Assembly (NCBI RefSeq): GCF_901001165.1
Contig: NC_042976.1
Location: 48,801,925 to 48,865,924 of the forward strand
Direction of reading: 5' to 3'
From: Salmo trutta
Taxonomy: Eukaryota; Chordata; Actinopteri; Salmoniformes; Salmonidae
DNA length: 64,000 nt
This document shows positions 22,900 through 34,279 of the stretch, one piece after another. The notes below the pieces were generated by a model. That model was not told the DNA's origin and did not search any database. It saw nothing but the letters and a program-made list of their open reading frames with translations. The translations under genes were made by a program, and so were the position numbers. The stretch's first letter is position 1. Every line of letters begins with the position of its first letter.

Positions 22900-23433
22900 C
22901 GTGACAGAGTCTGGAGACACCGTGAAGAACGTTCTGCTGCCTGCAACATCCTCCAGCATGACCGGTTTGGTGGTGGGTCAGTCATGGTGTGGGGTGGCAT
23001 TTCTTTGGGGGGCCGCACAGCCCTCCATGTGCTCGCCAGAGGTAGCCTGACTGCCATTAGGTACCGAGATGAGATCCTCAGACCCCTTGTGAGACCATAT
23101 GCTGGTGCGGTTGGCCCTGGGTTCCTCCTAATGCAAGACAATGCTAGACCTCATGTGGCTGGAGTGTGTCAGCAGTTCCTGCAAGAGGAAGGCATTGATG
23201 CTATGGACTGGCCCGCCCGTTCCCCAGACCTGAATCCAATTGAGCACATCTGGGACATCATGTCTCGCTCCATCCACCAACGCCACGTTGCACCGCAGAC
23301 TGTCCAGGAGTTGGCGGATGCTTTAGTCCAGGTCTGGGAGGAGATCCCTCAGGAGACCATCCGCCACCTCATCAGGAGCATGCCCAGGCGTTGTAGGGAG
23401 GTCATACAGGCACGTGGAGGCCACAGACACTAC
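22900..23433 (+). pseudogene. Tc1 transposase (second family), C-terminal part
   Basis: Continues after the frameshift with RFGGGSVMVWGGISLGGRTA. The second catalytic Asp is in LLMQDNARPHVAG and the Glu in SPDLNPIEHIWD, ending at the natural C-terminus VIQARGGHRHY. All three catalytic residues are present across the two parts, so the copy fails only because of the shift at about 22890. Confidence 0.85.
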
Positions 23434-24149
23434 TGAGCCTCATTTTGACTTGTTTTAAGGACATTACATCAAAGTTGGATCAGCCTGTAGTGTGGTTTTC
23501 CACTTTAATTTTGAGTGTGACTCCAAATCCAGACCTCCATGGGTTGATAAATTGGATTTCCATTGATTATTTTTGTGTGATTTTGTTGTCAGCACATTCA
23601 ACTATGTAAAGAAAAAAGTATTTAATAAGATTATTTCTTTCATTCAGATCTAGGATGTGTTGTTTATGTGTTCCCTTTATTTTTTTGAGCAGTATATATA
23701 CACCAGTTCTGAAAGGCCACAGAGTCTGCAACATCATTAAGCAAGGGGCATCCACCAAGCAAGCGGCACCATGAAGACCAAGGAGCTCTCCACACAGGTC
23801 AGGGACAAAGTTGTGGTGAAGTACAGATCAGGGTTGGGTTATAAAAAAAGATCTGAAACTTTGAACATTCCACGGAGCACTATTAAATCCGTTATTAAAC
23901 AACAAACTTGCCGAGAGAGGGCCGCCCACCAAAACTCACGGACCAGGCAAGGAGGGAATTATTCAGAGAGGCATCAAAGAGACCAAAGATAACCCTGAAG
24001 GAGATGCAAAGCTCCACAGCGGAGATTGGAATATCTGTCCATAGGACCACTTTAAGGCGTACACTACACTGAGCTGGGCTTTACGGAAGAGTGGCCAGAA
24101 AAAAGCCATTGCTTAAGGGAAAACATTTAAATGTCTTCGAATGGCCTAG

Positions 24150-24558
24150 TTTCACGGCTGTCTGAAGAATGGGTAAAGCGCAGAGTGTGTATCGTTCCAC
24201 ATTTTATTTCCACTGTGAAACTATGCAAGATATACAAATTAACTAAAGAACAAAAACAACAAACTGTGACGAAGAGGTGCAACATACACTAACACAAAAA
24301 CAAATCTCCCACAAAACAAGCTGGGAAAAACAACTACTTAAGTATGATCTCCAATTAGAGACAACGATGACCAGCTGCCTCTAATTGGAGATCATCCCAA
24401 AAAACAACAATATAGAAATACAAAAACTAGAACATAACAACATAGAAAGTCTAAACTAGAAATAAAACCTGTCACGCCCTTACCTACTCTACCATAGAAA
24501 ATAACAGCTTTCTATGGTCAGGACGTGACAGGGTTTTTTCTATGGTCAGGACGTGACA
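24150..24558 (-). repeat. 3' LTR (element on - strand)
   Basis: Contains CTCCAATTAGAGACAACGAT and CAGCTGCCTCTAATTGGAG, an inverted pair, and AATCTCCCAC at 24303-24312, which equals the bases following the opposite LTR. The end segment (TTTCTATGGTCAGGACGTGACA) is duplicated at 24509-24530 and 24537-24558. Confidence 0.85.
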
Positions 24559-25543
24559 CCCCCCCCGCCCAAAGGTGCGGACATCCGAACGCAACCTAAA
24601 AAAAAGAAAAAAAAGGTAGGGTTAGGGTGGGTGACTAATGTCGGTGGCGGCTCTGGTGCAGGACGAAGAAACTTCTCATTCCGTGGATCCTCCAGCAGAG
24701 GAGGCGGTTCCGGTTCGGGGTGTAACTCCCGCTCCGCCCACTGACCCCTCCGCTTTTGTGTCACCGGACCCTGGATCGTCGCCGAAGGTTCTGGACTGCA
24801 GACCGCCGCTGGAGGTTCTGGACTGCAGACCGCCGCTGGAGGTTCTGGACTGCGGACCGCCGCTGGAGGTTCTGGACTGAGAACTGTCGCCGGAAGCTCT
24901 GGAATGGGAATGCACACTGGAGGCCTGATGCGTGGGGTTGGGACAGGTGGCGCCGGACTGGTAACACGCACCTCAGGGTGAGTGCGGGGAGCAGGAACAG
25001 TACACCCAGGACTGGGCGGGCGCACTGGAGGCCTGATGTGTGGGGCTGGCACAGGTGGCACCAGACTGGTAACACGCACCTCAGGGCGAGTACGGGGAAC
25101 AGGAACAGGACACCCCGGACTGGGCAGGCACACTGGAGGCCTGATGCGTGGTGCTGGCACAGGTGGCGCCAGACTGGTAACATGCACCTCAGGGCGAGTG
25201 CGGGGAGCAGGAACAGGACACCCCGGACTGGAGAGACTCACTGAAGGCCTACTGCGTGGAGCCGGGACAGGTGGCCCCAGACTGGTGACACGCACTTCAG
25301 GGCGAGTGCGAGGAGCAGTAACAGGTCGTACTGGGCTGTGGAGGCGCACTAGAGGTTTGGAACGTAGGGTTGGCACAATCCACGCACTGGGCTGTGAATG
25401 CGCACTGGAGACACCGCGCGTATCACCGCAAAACCTGGTGCCTGACAGGTCACACCCTCCCCACGGTGTGTACGGAGAGTTGGCACAGGACGTACTGGAC
25501 TGTGAATGCGCACTGGAGAAATGGTGTGTATAGACGGCCTCAT
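24546..25543 (-). CDS. Proline-rich repeat protein frame in LTR element
   Basis: Two adjoining frames on the - strand (25543-25349, then 25376-24546 after a frameshift). The longer has four tandem repeats of about 36 residues built on APRTRPEVRVTSL and PPVPAPRIRPPV, then about four shorter repeats of the type SPEPPAAV, then an acidic end (EPEPPPLLEDPRNEKF). The protein is low-complexity and rich in Pro, Arg and Val. No zinc knuckle, protease or polymerase motif is present. Its strand agrees with the element's orientation, so it may be the gag-like product of a non-autonomous family, or a degraded frame. I do not know its function. The frame runs a little past the interior into the purine tract. 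Confidence 0.5.
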
Positions 25544-25560
25544 TTGTACCGGAACTTTAA

Positions 25561-26982
25561 CCTGTTGAGGACAGACGTTCTTCCGCCTGCGGAACCCCTA
25601 GCCAACAGCCAATGGCATCACACGGCGCGAAATACAAAAACAACTAAAATACCACAATTAAATTTTCTCAAACAATCAACTATTTTACACCATTTTAAAG
25701 ATAAGACTCTCGTTAATCTAACCACATTGTCCGATTTCCAAAAGGCTTTACAGCGAAAGCAAAACATTAGATTATGTTAGGAGAGTACATAGACAAATAA
25801 TCACACAGCCATTTTCCAAGCAAGCATATATGTCACATAAACCCAAACCACAGCTAAATGCAGCACTAACCTTAGATGATCTTCATCAGATGACACTCCT
25901 AGGACATTATGTTATACAATACATGCATGTTTTGTTCAATCAAGTTCATATTTCTATCAAAAACCAGCTTTTTACATTAGCATGTGATGTTCAGAACTAG
26001 CATACCCACCGAAAACTTCCGGTGAATTTACTAAATTACTCATGATAAACGTTGACAAAATACATAACAATTATTTTAAGAATTATAGATACAGAACTCC
26101 TTTATGCAATCGCGGTGTCAGATTTTAAAATAGCTTTTTGCAATATTCTGAGTACATAGCTCGGCCATCACGGCTAGCTATTTTGACACCCACCAAGTTT
26201 GGGACAACCTAAACTCAGAATTACTATTAGAAAAATTGGATTACCTTTGCTGTTCTTCGTCAGAATGCACTCCCAGGACTTCTACTTCAACAACAAATAT
26301 TGTTTTGGTTCCAAATAATCCATAGTTATATTCAAATACCTCCGTTTTGTTCGTGCGTTCAGGTCACTATCCGAAGGGTGACGCGCGAGCGCATTTCGTG
26401 ACAAAACATTTTAAAATATTCCATTACCGTACTTAGAAGCATGTCAAACGCTGTTTAAAATCAATTCTTATGCTATTTTTCTTGTAAAATAGCGATAATA
26501 TTCCAACCGGGCAACATTGTATTCATTCAAAGGCTGAAAGAAAAAAATGGAGTAGTCTCGTGACTGCGCATCTCCAGTGTCACTGTCCCCAGGCTGACCA
26601 CTAACAAATTCTCCTGCTGTTCTTTGCCCAGAGACAGCAGACACCCCATTCCACTTTCTGGCGGCTTTAGAGAGCCAATGGAAGCCTTAGAAAATGTCAC
26701 GTTACAGCACAGATGCTGTATTTTCGATAGAGATGCAACAGAAGGACAACAAATTGTCAGACAGGGCACTTCCTGTATGGAATCTTCTCAGGTTTGGCCT
26801 GCCATATGAGTTCTGTTATACTCACAGACACCATTCAAACAGTTTTAGAAACTTTAGAGTGTTTTCTATCCAAATCTACTAATTATATGCATATTCTAGT
26901 TTCTGGGCAGGAGTAGTAATCAGATTAAATCAGGTACGTTTTTTATCCGGCCGTGAAAATACTGCCACCTATCCCAAAGAAG
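25561..26982 (-). mobile_element. TTAA-flanked non-autonomous DNA transposon, copy 2
   Basis: Perfect TTAA on both sides (25557-25560 and 26983-26986), ends CCTGTTGAGG and CCCAAAGAAG. Its reverse strand matches the copy at 5628-7087 over blocks such as ATAGAAAACAC(C/T)CTAAA, TGTCATCTGATGAAG and TTTTTGAAATCGGACAA. It is 1422 bp long with no coding capacity. It was inserted into the LTR element, so it moved after that element. Confidence 0.85.
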
Positions 26983-26989
26983 TTAACAC

Positions 26990-27290
26990 ACTTCTTGGGA
27001 TGTGTACGGGGAGCTGACTCAGGCGGCAGCTGACGGCTAACATGCTCCTCAGGGAAAATGCTGTCATTCTACGCCAAACCAACAGCTCTCTCTCATCGTC
27101 TTGAGGCTGCCTCTCGTGCTTCCATCGTTGCCATGCTAGTTCCTCGTATCGTCGCCGCTCTGCTCTCGCTGCTTTAATCTCCTCCTTAAGACGGCGATAC
27201 TCCCCGGTCTGCCTCCAGGGTCCTTTCCAGTCCAGGATATCCTCCCATGTCCATTTGTCCTGACCACGATGCTTGGTCCTTTGGTCGTGG
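26990..27290 (-). CDS. Basic leader region of the LTR element
   Basis: The - strand frame right after the 5' LTR reads RGQDKWTWEDILDWKGPWRQ, then a charged helical stretch (EEIKAARAERRRYEELAWQR, KHERQPQDDERELLVWRR). It is rich in Arg and Glu and probably coiled. Its position directly after the LTR suggests a gag-like product or its remains. The frame is open from within the LTR to 26969. No known domain recognised. Confidence 0.4.
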
Positions 27291-27297
27291 GAGATTC

Positions 27298-27680
27298 TGT
27301 CATGGCTGTCTGAAGAATGGGGACCAAAGCGCAGCGTGTGTATCGTTCCACATTTTATTTTCACTTTGAAACTATGCAAGATATACAAATAAACTAAAGA
27401 ACAAAAACAACAAACCGTGACGAAGAGGTGCAACATACACTAACTCAAAAACAATCTTCCACAAAACCAGGTGGGAAAAACAATTACTTAAGTATGATCT
27501 CCAATTAGAGACAACGATGACCAGCTGCCTCTAATTGGAGATCATCCCCCCAAAAAACAACATAGAAATACAAAAACTAGAACATAACAACATAGAAAAT
27601 CTAAACTAGAAACAACCCCTGTCACGCCCTGACCTACTCTACCATAGAAAATAACAGCTTTCTATGGTCAGGACGTGACA
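27298..27680 (-). repeat. 5' LTR (element on - strand), 383 bp
   Basis: Closely similar to 24150-24558 (same termini, same inner inverted pair). On the - strand a TATA-like TACTTAAGTAAT (27495-27484) lies about 25 bases before GTGGAAGATT (27462-27453), which nearly matches the complement of the bases following this LTR. Confidence 0.85.
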
Positions 27681-27730
27681 CCTAGTCAAAGACCAGACCT
27701 CAATCCAATTGAGAATCTGTTGTATAAATC

Positions 27731-28586
27731 AAAACTTTAACAAAAATATTACATTTTCCGCTAACTAAACAATCTGGTTGTTATATCCATAACTTGTTTG
27801 ATTCTAAGCCAATCAGATGTTTATTATTAAGTTATTGACAGTTATGTGTGAGTTCCCACTTGTGGCCAATTTCAAAGCTGCATAAAAAACTGTTGAGGTA
27901 ACCCTTAGATAAACATATTTTTCTGACAACTGTGTTACCTTTTCAGATAAGTGATCATAATTTTTGTAAAATTAAGAGACTCATGACAATTTTTTGCCAA
28001 TTGAAAATGATTTTTTTTTCATGCTTGTAGTCGTGCCTGCATGTCACAGTCACACAGTAACATTACTTGGCGAACTACACCAAGATAGTAGATTTCAGGC
28101 ATTCACAGCTTACATTTTAAAATTGCATTTTGTCTTATTTTACTGTTAAATTAACCTTAAATTCTGTTTTACACAGAAGCCATTTTTGTAAATTTGACAT
28201 TTATCTCAGGTGGGCCTAAACGGTATAGTAGCACAAAAGCACTACCTAAATACAGAATGTAAATTACAATAAAGCAATATTGTAGAAAAATAATCTCAAT
28301 ACTCTCAATACTAACTTTGCATAATATTGTGATATATAGTGTATATTGATTCACCAAGTCATTGGTTTCCAAATATTTTATTAGTAGACTTTGTTATTCT
28401 GTTTTTTTCACCTTGAATCACTGTTGTTCCAATTAAGCCCAGTATGCTCCTATTAAGCCCGGTTTGCATTGAAATACATGGGGATATGCTGATATCCGTG
28501 TGATGATATCTGTAATATTCAATGAACGTGAGCATATGTTTCTTGTTCAGATATAAGTTAATTAAAACACACAACTACAGTTATTT
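27731..28586. other. No gene recognised
   Basis: AT-rich sequence without TIRs, tails or coding signal. Confidence 0.4.
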
Positions 28587-30061
28587 TAGCGCCGGAGGAA
28601 ACCATTTTACGGGGTTCCAACCAATTGTACTATTTTGTGTTTTTTTTTTACATTGTTTGTCACTTATTTTGTAAATAATGTTTCTACCACTATCTCTCAT
28701 AACTGAAAATAGCTTCTGGATATCAGAACAGCGATTACTCACCTCGAACTGGACAAAGATTTTTTATTTAACGAGTCGGACACAAAGGATTTACTACAGA
28801 TACCGGACGAGGCCCAAATCCCCGTCATTTGCATGAAGAATAGACGCAGATACAGGGAACGCAGGTCCGGGTGCCTTGTGAGTATTCGTCGGCGAGTGAG
28901 TAACCCGGCTCTACCATCCGTCTTCTTAGCCAATGTGCAATTATTGGAGAATAAACTGGATGACCTCTGTTCAAGACTCTCCTTCCAACGGGACATTAAA
29001 ACCTGTAAAAGCACTAAAAGCTATTTCACTGAGTCGTGGCTGAACGACGACATGGATAATATACAGTTGACTGGGTTTTCCGTGCATCAGCAAGACAGAA
29101 CAGTTGCCTCTGGTAAGACAAGGTGTGTCGGTCTGTGTATATTTGTCAATAACAGTTCACAAAATCTAATATTAAGGAAGGCCATAAGCGAACAAGAAAA
29201 TGCTCATCCAGAGGCAGCGCTCCTTGTGGCCGTGGACTTTAACGCAGGCAAACTTAAATCCATTTTACCTAATTTCTACCAGCATGTTACATGTGCAACC
29301 AGAGAGGAAAAAAACTCTAGACTTCCTTTACTCCACACACAGAGACGCGTATAAAGCTCTCCCTCACCCTCTATTTGACAAATCTGACTATAATTATATC
29401 CTGCTGATTCCTACTTACAACAAAAACTGAAGCAGGAAGTATCAGTGACTCGCTCAATACGGAAGTGGTCAGATGACACAGATGCTAATCTACTGGACGT
29501 TTTGCTAGCACAGACTGGAATATATTCCGGGACTCATCCGATGGCATTGTGGAGTATACCACATCAGTCACGGTCTTCATCAATAAGGACATCGATGACG
29601 TTGTCCCCACAGTGACTGTACGTACATACCCCAACCAGAAGCCATGGATTACAGGCAACATCCGCACTGAGCTAAAGGATAGCTGCAGCTTTCAAGGAGT
29701 GGGACTCTAACCCGGATGCTTATTACAAATCCCGCAATGCACTCAGATGAACCATCAATCAGGAAAATGTGAATACAGGACGAAGATTGAATCCTACTAC
29801 ACCGGCTCCGATGCACGTTGAATGTGGCAGGGCTTGGAAACTATTACGGACTACAAAGGAAAACTCAGCCACGAGCTGCCCAGTGACACGAGCCTACCAG
29901 ACAAGTTAAATTACTTCAATGCACGCTTCAAGGCAAACAACACTGAACCATACTTGATAGCACCAGCTGTTCCGGACGACTGTGTGATCACTGGGGGACT
30001 TGAATTTGCTTTTAATTAAATTGCTGTTTTAAAATGTTTTGTATATGGACCACATGTTATG

Positions 30062-30094
<33 letters not shown>

Positions 30095-31783
30095 AGTAAT
30101 ATAATACGTTTGCTGTTTTCCGTAGCCGATGTGAGTATGACCTTTAAATAGGTCAACATTCACAAAGTCGCAGGGCCAGACGGATTACCAGGATGTGTAC
30201 TCTGAGCATGTGCTAACCAACTGGCAAGGGTCTACACTGACATTTTAAACCTCTCCCTGACCGAGTCTGTAATACCTACATGTTTCAAGCAGACCACCAT
30301 AGTCCCTGTGCCCAAGAACACCAAGGTAACCTGCCTAAATGATTACCGACCCGTAGCACTTATGTCTGTAGCCATGGTGCTTTGAAAGGCTGGTCATGGT
30401 TCACATCAACAGCATCACCCCAGAAACCCTAGACCCACTCCAATTTTTATACCGCCCCAACAGATCGACATATGATGCTCCCTTTCCCACCTGGACTAAA
30501 GGAACACCTATGTGAGAATGTTGTTCTTCGACTACAGCTCAGAGTTCAACACCATAGTGCCCTCGAAGCTCATCACTAAGCTAAGGTCCCTAGGACTAAA
30601 CACCCCCCTCTGCAACTGGATCCTGTTCTTCCTTACGGGACTTCCTGATGGGCCGCCCCCAGGTGGTAAGGGTAGGCAACAACACATCTGCCACACTGAA
30701 ACTCAACACCGGGGCCCCTCAGGGATGCGTGCTTAGTCCTCTCCTGTACTCCTTGTTCACCCATGACTGAGTGGCCAAGCACGTCTCCAACAAGCGTGAC
30801 TCATTACGTTTGCCAACGACACAACGGTGGTAGGTCTGATCACTGACAATGATTAGGCAGCATATAGGGAGGAGGTCAGAGACCTGGCAGTGTGGTGCCA
30901 GGACAACAACTTCTCCCTCAACGTGATCAAGACAAAGGAGTTGATTGTGGACTACAGGAAAAGGAGGTCCGAGCACGCCCCCATTCTAATTGACGGGCTG
31001 TAGTGGAGCAGGTTGAGAGTGTCCACCTCACCGACAAACTATCATGGTCCAAACACACCAAGACAGTCGTGAAGAGGGCACGACAATGCCAATTCCCCCT
31101 CAAGAGTCTGAAATTTTTTTGCATGGGTCCTCAGATCCTCCAAAAGTTATACAGCTGCACCATCGAGAGCATCCTGACTGGTTGCATCACCGCCTGCTAT
31201 TGCAACTGCTCAGCCTCTGACCGCAAGGCGCTACAGAAGGTAGTGTGTACGACCCAGTACATCATGGGGCCAAGCTTCCTGCCATCCAGGACCTCTATAC
31301 CAGGCGGTGTACCCTAGTAATAGACTGTTCTCTCTGCTACCGCATGGCAAGTGGTACCGGAGCACTACGTCTAGGTTCAAGAGGCTTCTTTACAGCTTCT
31401 CACCCCCAAGCCATAAGACTGCTGAACAGCTAATCAAATGGCTACCCGGACTATTTGTATTGGTATTTTTTTACGCTGCTGCTATTCGCTGTTTATTATC
31501 TATGCATAGTCACTTTACTCCTACCTACATGTCCATATTACCTCAATTACTTCAACTAACATGTACCCCCGCACAATGACTTAGTATCGGTACCCGCTGT
31601 TTATAGCCTGGTTATTGTTATTTTATTGTTGCACTTTTTTTTTTCTTTAGCTTATTTAGTAAATATTTTTTTAGCTCTTATTTTTCTTACAACTAGATTG
31701 TTGGTTAAGGGCTTTTAAGTAAGTATTTCACGGTAAGGTTGTATTCGGCACATGACAAATAAAATGTTATTATATTTGATGCA
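28587..31783 (+). mobile_element. LINE copy A (jockey/CR1-like clade), decayed
   Basis: Starts near GCGCCGGAGGAA and ends with ACATGACAAATAAAATGTTA. ORF2 is recognisable throughout: endonuclease start (LANVQLLENKLDDL, SYFTESWLND, TGFSVHQQDRT) at 28833-29350, and RT with MLFFDYSSEFNTIVPSKL at 30512. The catalytic box reads FANDTTVV at about 30809, and a C-terminal part lies at 31003-31430. Many stops and shifts are present, and an (ATT)n microsatellite is at 30062-30093. The family also supplies copies at 35149-36336 (-) and 38972-42075 (+). Confidence 0.85.
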
Positions 31784-31974
31784 TATTATGCATCTAGCCA
31801 TGGTGCCTTTACCAAGATTGGAAACTATTAGGAACAATTAGAAACCTCGGTACTCTCCCTAAGACGTTTGGAGTGGACAGGCAGTCGTTGATGCAGAGAG
31901 AGAAGAATAAGATCAGGGTTGAAGGATATCAGGGATAGAAGACCTACAAGTGGTGGACAAAGATGTGAACAAAT
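31784..31974. other. Intergenic or intronic, no feature
   Basis: Nothing recognised. Confidence 0.4.
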
Positions 31975-32214
31975 GAGGGTTGTTCTCTTGATAAGTGTTT
32001 AAATTGGACTATTTCTGTCCTGCTAAGCATTCAAAAGTACTTTTGGGTGTCAGGGTAAATGTATGGAGTAAAAAGTACATTAACTGCTTTAGGAATGTAA
32101 TGAAGTCAAAATAAAAGTTGTCAAAAATAGAAAGTAAAGTACAGATACCCCAAAAAAACTACTTCAGTAGTACTTAAAAGTATCTTTACTTAAGTACTTT
32201 TCACCACTGCTATT
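31975..32214. mobile_element. Fragment of a hAT-like MITE
   Basis: GTTCTCTTGATAAGTGTTTA, then TTTTGGGTGTCAGGGTAAAT, then a right end of AGTA/CTT periodicity finishing ACTTTTCACCACTG. It resembles a widespread salmonid MITE whose terminus is CAGTGGTG-. Only the right part is present. Confidence 0.55.
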
Positions 32215-33184
32215 GGGCGACTACTCATGCACTTTTGGGTGGGCCTTTGTCATATTGTTGTCTTTCATCGAGGTGATTCAGTTTTTTGGTCTACCACCTG
32301 TACCTTTATAATACACAATAGAGAGGGATATTTTAAATTCTCTTCAGATAGGCTTTAGGAAGACAAGTTGAACTAATTAACAACAATAACAGTTCAGCAA
32401 ATGTGAATCAGGTTTCAGATAATGAATTGAAGGTTGTGTGTGTTATAGACTTTGTTGCATGGCTTCTTATCCACAGAGGGCCAGGTTCGTTTTCTAACCA
32501 AACAATAACACACCTGATTCAACTAATCATGTCTTGATTGAAGTCTGTGATTTGTTGAGTCAGGTGTGTGTACTGGTTGGCAAGAACAAAAACCTAAGTC
32601 CACATTGATCTGTGTGGAAACGATTGGACCCCCACTGTTATAAGTGCTACTTTCATGATGAATAGCAATGATCTGTTTATTTTAATAACTTTAGGGGAGA
32701 TTAATATAATCCCATTATAAATAACAAATGTCAGTTTGTACGTTTTGAACATTTGGACATTAATTAAAATGTGTTATTTAAGAGATCGGCTTATATGGAA
32801 CACCCATGGGCTTAAAGGGTACAGTACCCACTAAACCCAGGCCAGACTTTTCACATATTTTATCTAATATTTTTTGTCTTATTAAAGCATTTTGTAAGTA
32901 AAGTCATAACTTCACATGAGAGATTAATCTTTCATTTTATATTCACTTTTCTTACAAAATTCGGACAGATTATTAAGTTAGAAATGTCTAAATTTAGATT
33001 TTGGTGGGCTTAATAGGTACACTTACCCTACCACTTCTTAGACTTTCTTTCAATGAGAATGACAGATCTATAACTCACATTTCTATGTACATTTGGTCAG
33101 GTCGCCCAAAAAGTTATATAATGCAGCTTTAAGTAAATGGGTTCCGTACTTGATTCTTACATCGTATGTTCTTGCTCTCAACAG
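32215..33184. other. Upstream flank/intron of the CTDSP gene
   Basis: No exon recognised. About 33030-33115 is the reverse copy of the repeat at 18138-18260. The acceptor of the first visible exon (TCTCAACAG) ends at 33184. Confidence 0.5.
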
Positions 33185-33241
33185 CCATTGAACAACGCAG
33201 ATTTTATAATTCCAGTGGAAATCGATGGAACAGTTCACCAG
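33185..33241 (+). CDS. CTDSP1/CTDSPL-family phosphatase, exon (19 codons)
   Basis: The acceptor AACAG and donor GTAAGC flank 57 bases, phase 0 on both sides. They encode PLNNADFIIPVEIDGTVHQ, the segment that follows the catalytic DLDETLVHSSFK in small C-terminal-domain phosphatases. In human paralogues the intron positions are the same. The family removes phosphate from Ser5 of the RNA polymerase II CTD and silences neuronal genes with REST; it acts in the nucleus. The preceding exon with the nucleophilic Asp is not visible in 33 kb upstream, so either that intron is long or the gene begins outside the window. Confidence 0.9.
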
Positions 33242-34279
33242 GTAAGCACGACTCTTTTGAGTTTAAATTCTTAGCCTTTTTCACAGGTTCTCTCCTTCAT
33301 AGCACCACAATGGAATTAGCAGTAAAGTTGCCCTGACCTCAAATACAATTCTATAATCTATTATCTGTGTTATCCATGCTATCTCCTCAGTTTTAAAAGT
33401 GTGCCATTAGTTCAAAGTGGTCTCTTTTCTTTTTACCTTTTTCCTACCACTGTTTACTCACCGGTGCTATAGTGCTAGTACACTAGGCTAGCAACCTGAC
33501 AGATCTTTGGCCTTCTCTGTTGACGGGTCTCAGCAGCTGGTGTCTATTTCTGTGGGCTGACGAAACAAGGAAGTACTGACTGGCTTCTCAGAAATCTCTG
33601 GGCCCATCAATCTCAGTCCCTAGAACAGATTCTGCCCAGCCCATTGGAGATCACATCGGAGATTGCAGATACTGCTGCAGTTTTGCTTAGTTTAAAGGCA
33701 ATTTTGGCCAGAAGACAGAAGAAAACACCTGTTTTATACCTCAGGCCTGGGTCTGTTTCAAGTAATCTAGGATAGGCTTGTTTAAGCAGGGAGAGCCTAT
33801 TCGGGATGACTTGGTTCAGGAACAAGGCCGATAGCATCATGCTCTTTAGAGGAATCGAGCAGAACTGGAATAAAAGTTATATATTGACAGGCATATCCTT
33901 GGTTCAGATAATAGGCTACACCTGATTGACCATTCCACATGGAAGTTTAGGGTCATCTGGTATTTATGAAGTCTGATATGCTGTCAGAGGTGTTAACCTC
34001 TCTTTCAGTCTCTTTCAACGTCTCATTTTTATGTCCCAACCCATTAACCTCAATATCATCTGGCACCCCAATAGCAGTAAACCTGGACAAGCAAGGCAAG
34101 GTGCAGCCAAAAGTTACAGATGAGAGGGTGTAGGCACAACTATTGCGGCAAAAATGATATAAAAATGATATTCAAAAACTAGTTTAAAGCATTAACGTCT
34201 TGAGCAAAGACAAAATACAGTCAACTTTTTGTAAATAATCGGAAGTATTTCCCCATGTCTTGTGTTTCTATTACTTCAG

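Larger units (their letters stand above)
22116..23692 (+). mobile_element. Second Tc1-like element, full length
   Basis: The ends are CACTGCTCAAAAAAATAAAG and its inverse (CTTTATTTTTTTGAGCAGT), each beside TA-rich flanks, about 1.58 kb. It is inserted in the left part of the older Tc1. A related copy in the opposite orientation lies at 46498-48421. Confidence 0.9.
24150..27680 (-). mobile_element. Non-autonomous LTR element with proline-rich frame
   Basis: Direct repeats at 24150-24558 and 27298-27680 start T(G/T)TCA(C/T)GGCTGTCTGAAG and end GGACGTGACA. The element is flanked by the 5-bp duplication CCTAG (24145-24149 and 27681-27685). The left repeat has a small internal duplication of its last 22 bases. 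On the - strand a purine tract (reverse of CACCCCCCCCGCCC, 24557-24570) precedes the left LTR, so the element reads leftward. The interior encodes a basic region (27290-26990) and a proline-rich repeat frame (25543-24546) but no protease, RT or integrase. A TTAA transposon at 25561-26982 splits it. Confidence 0.8.
21792..27730 (+). mobile_element. Old Tc1-like copy hosting three younger insertions
   Basis: The left end CAGTGCCTTGCGAAAGTATT at 21792 follows a TA dinucleotide. The element continues at 23700-24144 (transposase start MKTKELSTQVRDKVVVKY at 23771 and further decayed codons) and at 27686-27715 (SRPDLNPIENL). It is interrupted by a second Tc1 (22116-23692) and an LTR element (24150-27680). 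After NPIENL the sequence is lost, and no right TIR is found. Long dead. Confidence 0.8.

Noticed and set aside
22476..23141. Long - strand frame of 221 codons
   Set aside because: It is antisense to the Tc1 transposase, with no domain of its own; the same applies to the + strand frames at 47408-48093.
24756..25533. Long + strand frames with GAGTG/TSGRVRG repeats
   Set aside because: They mirror the tandem repeat of the proline-rich frame; the element is oriented on the - strand by its purine tract.
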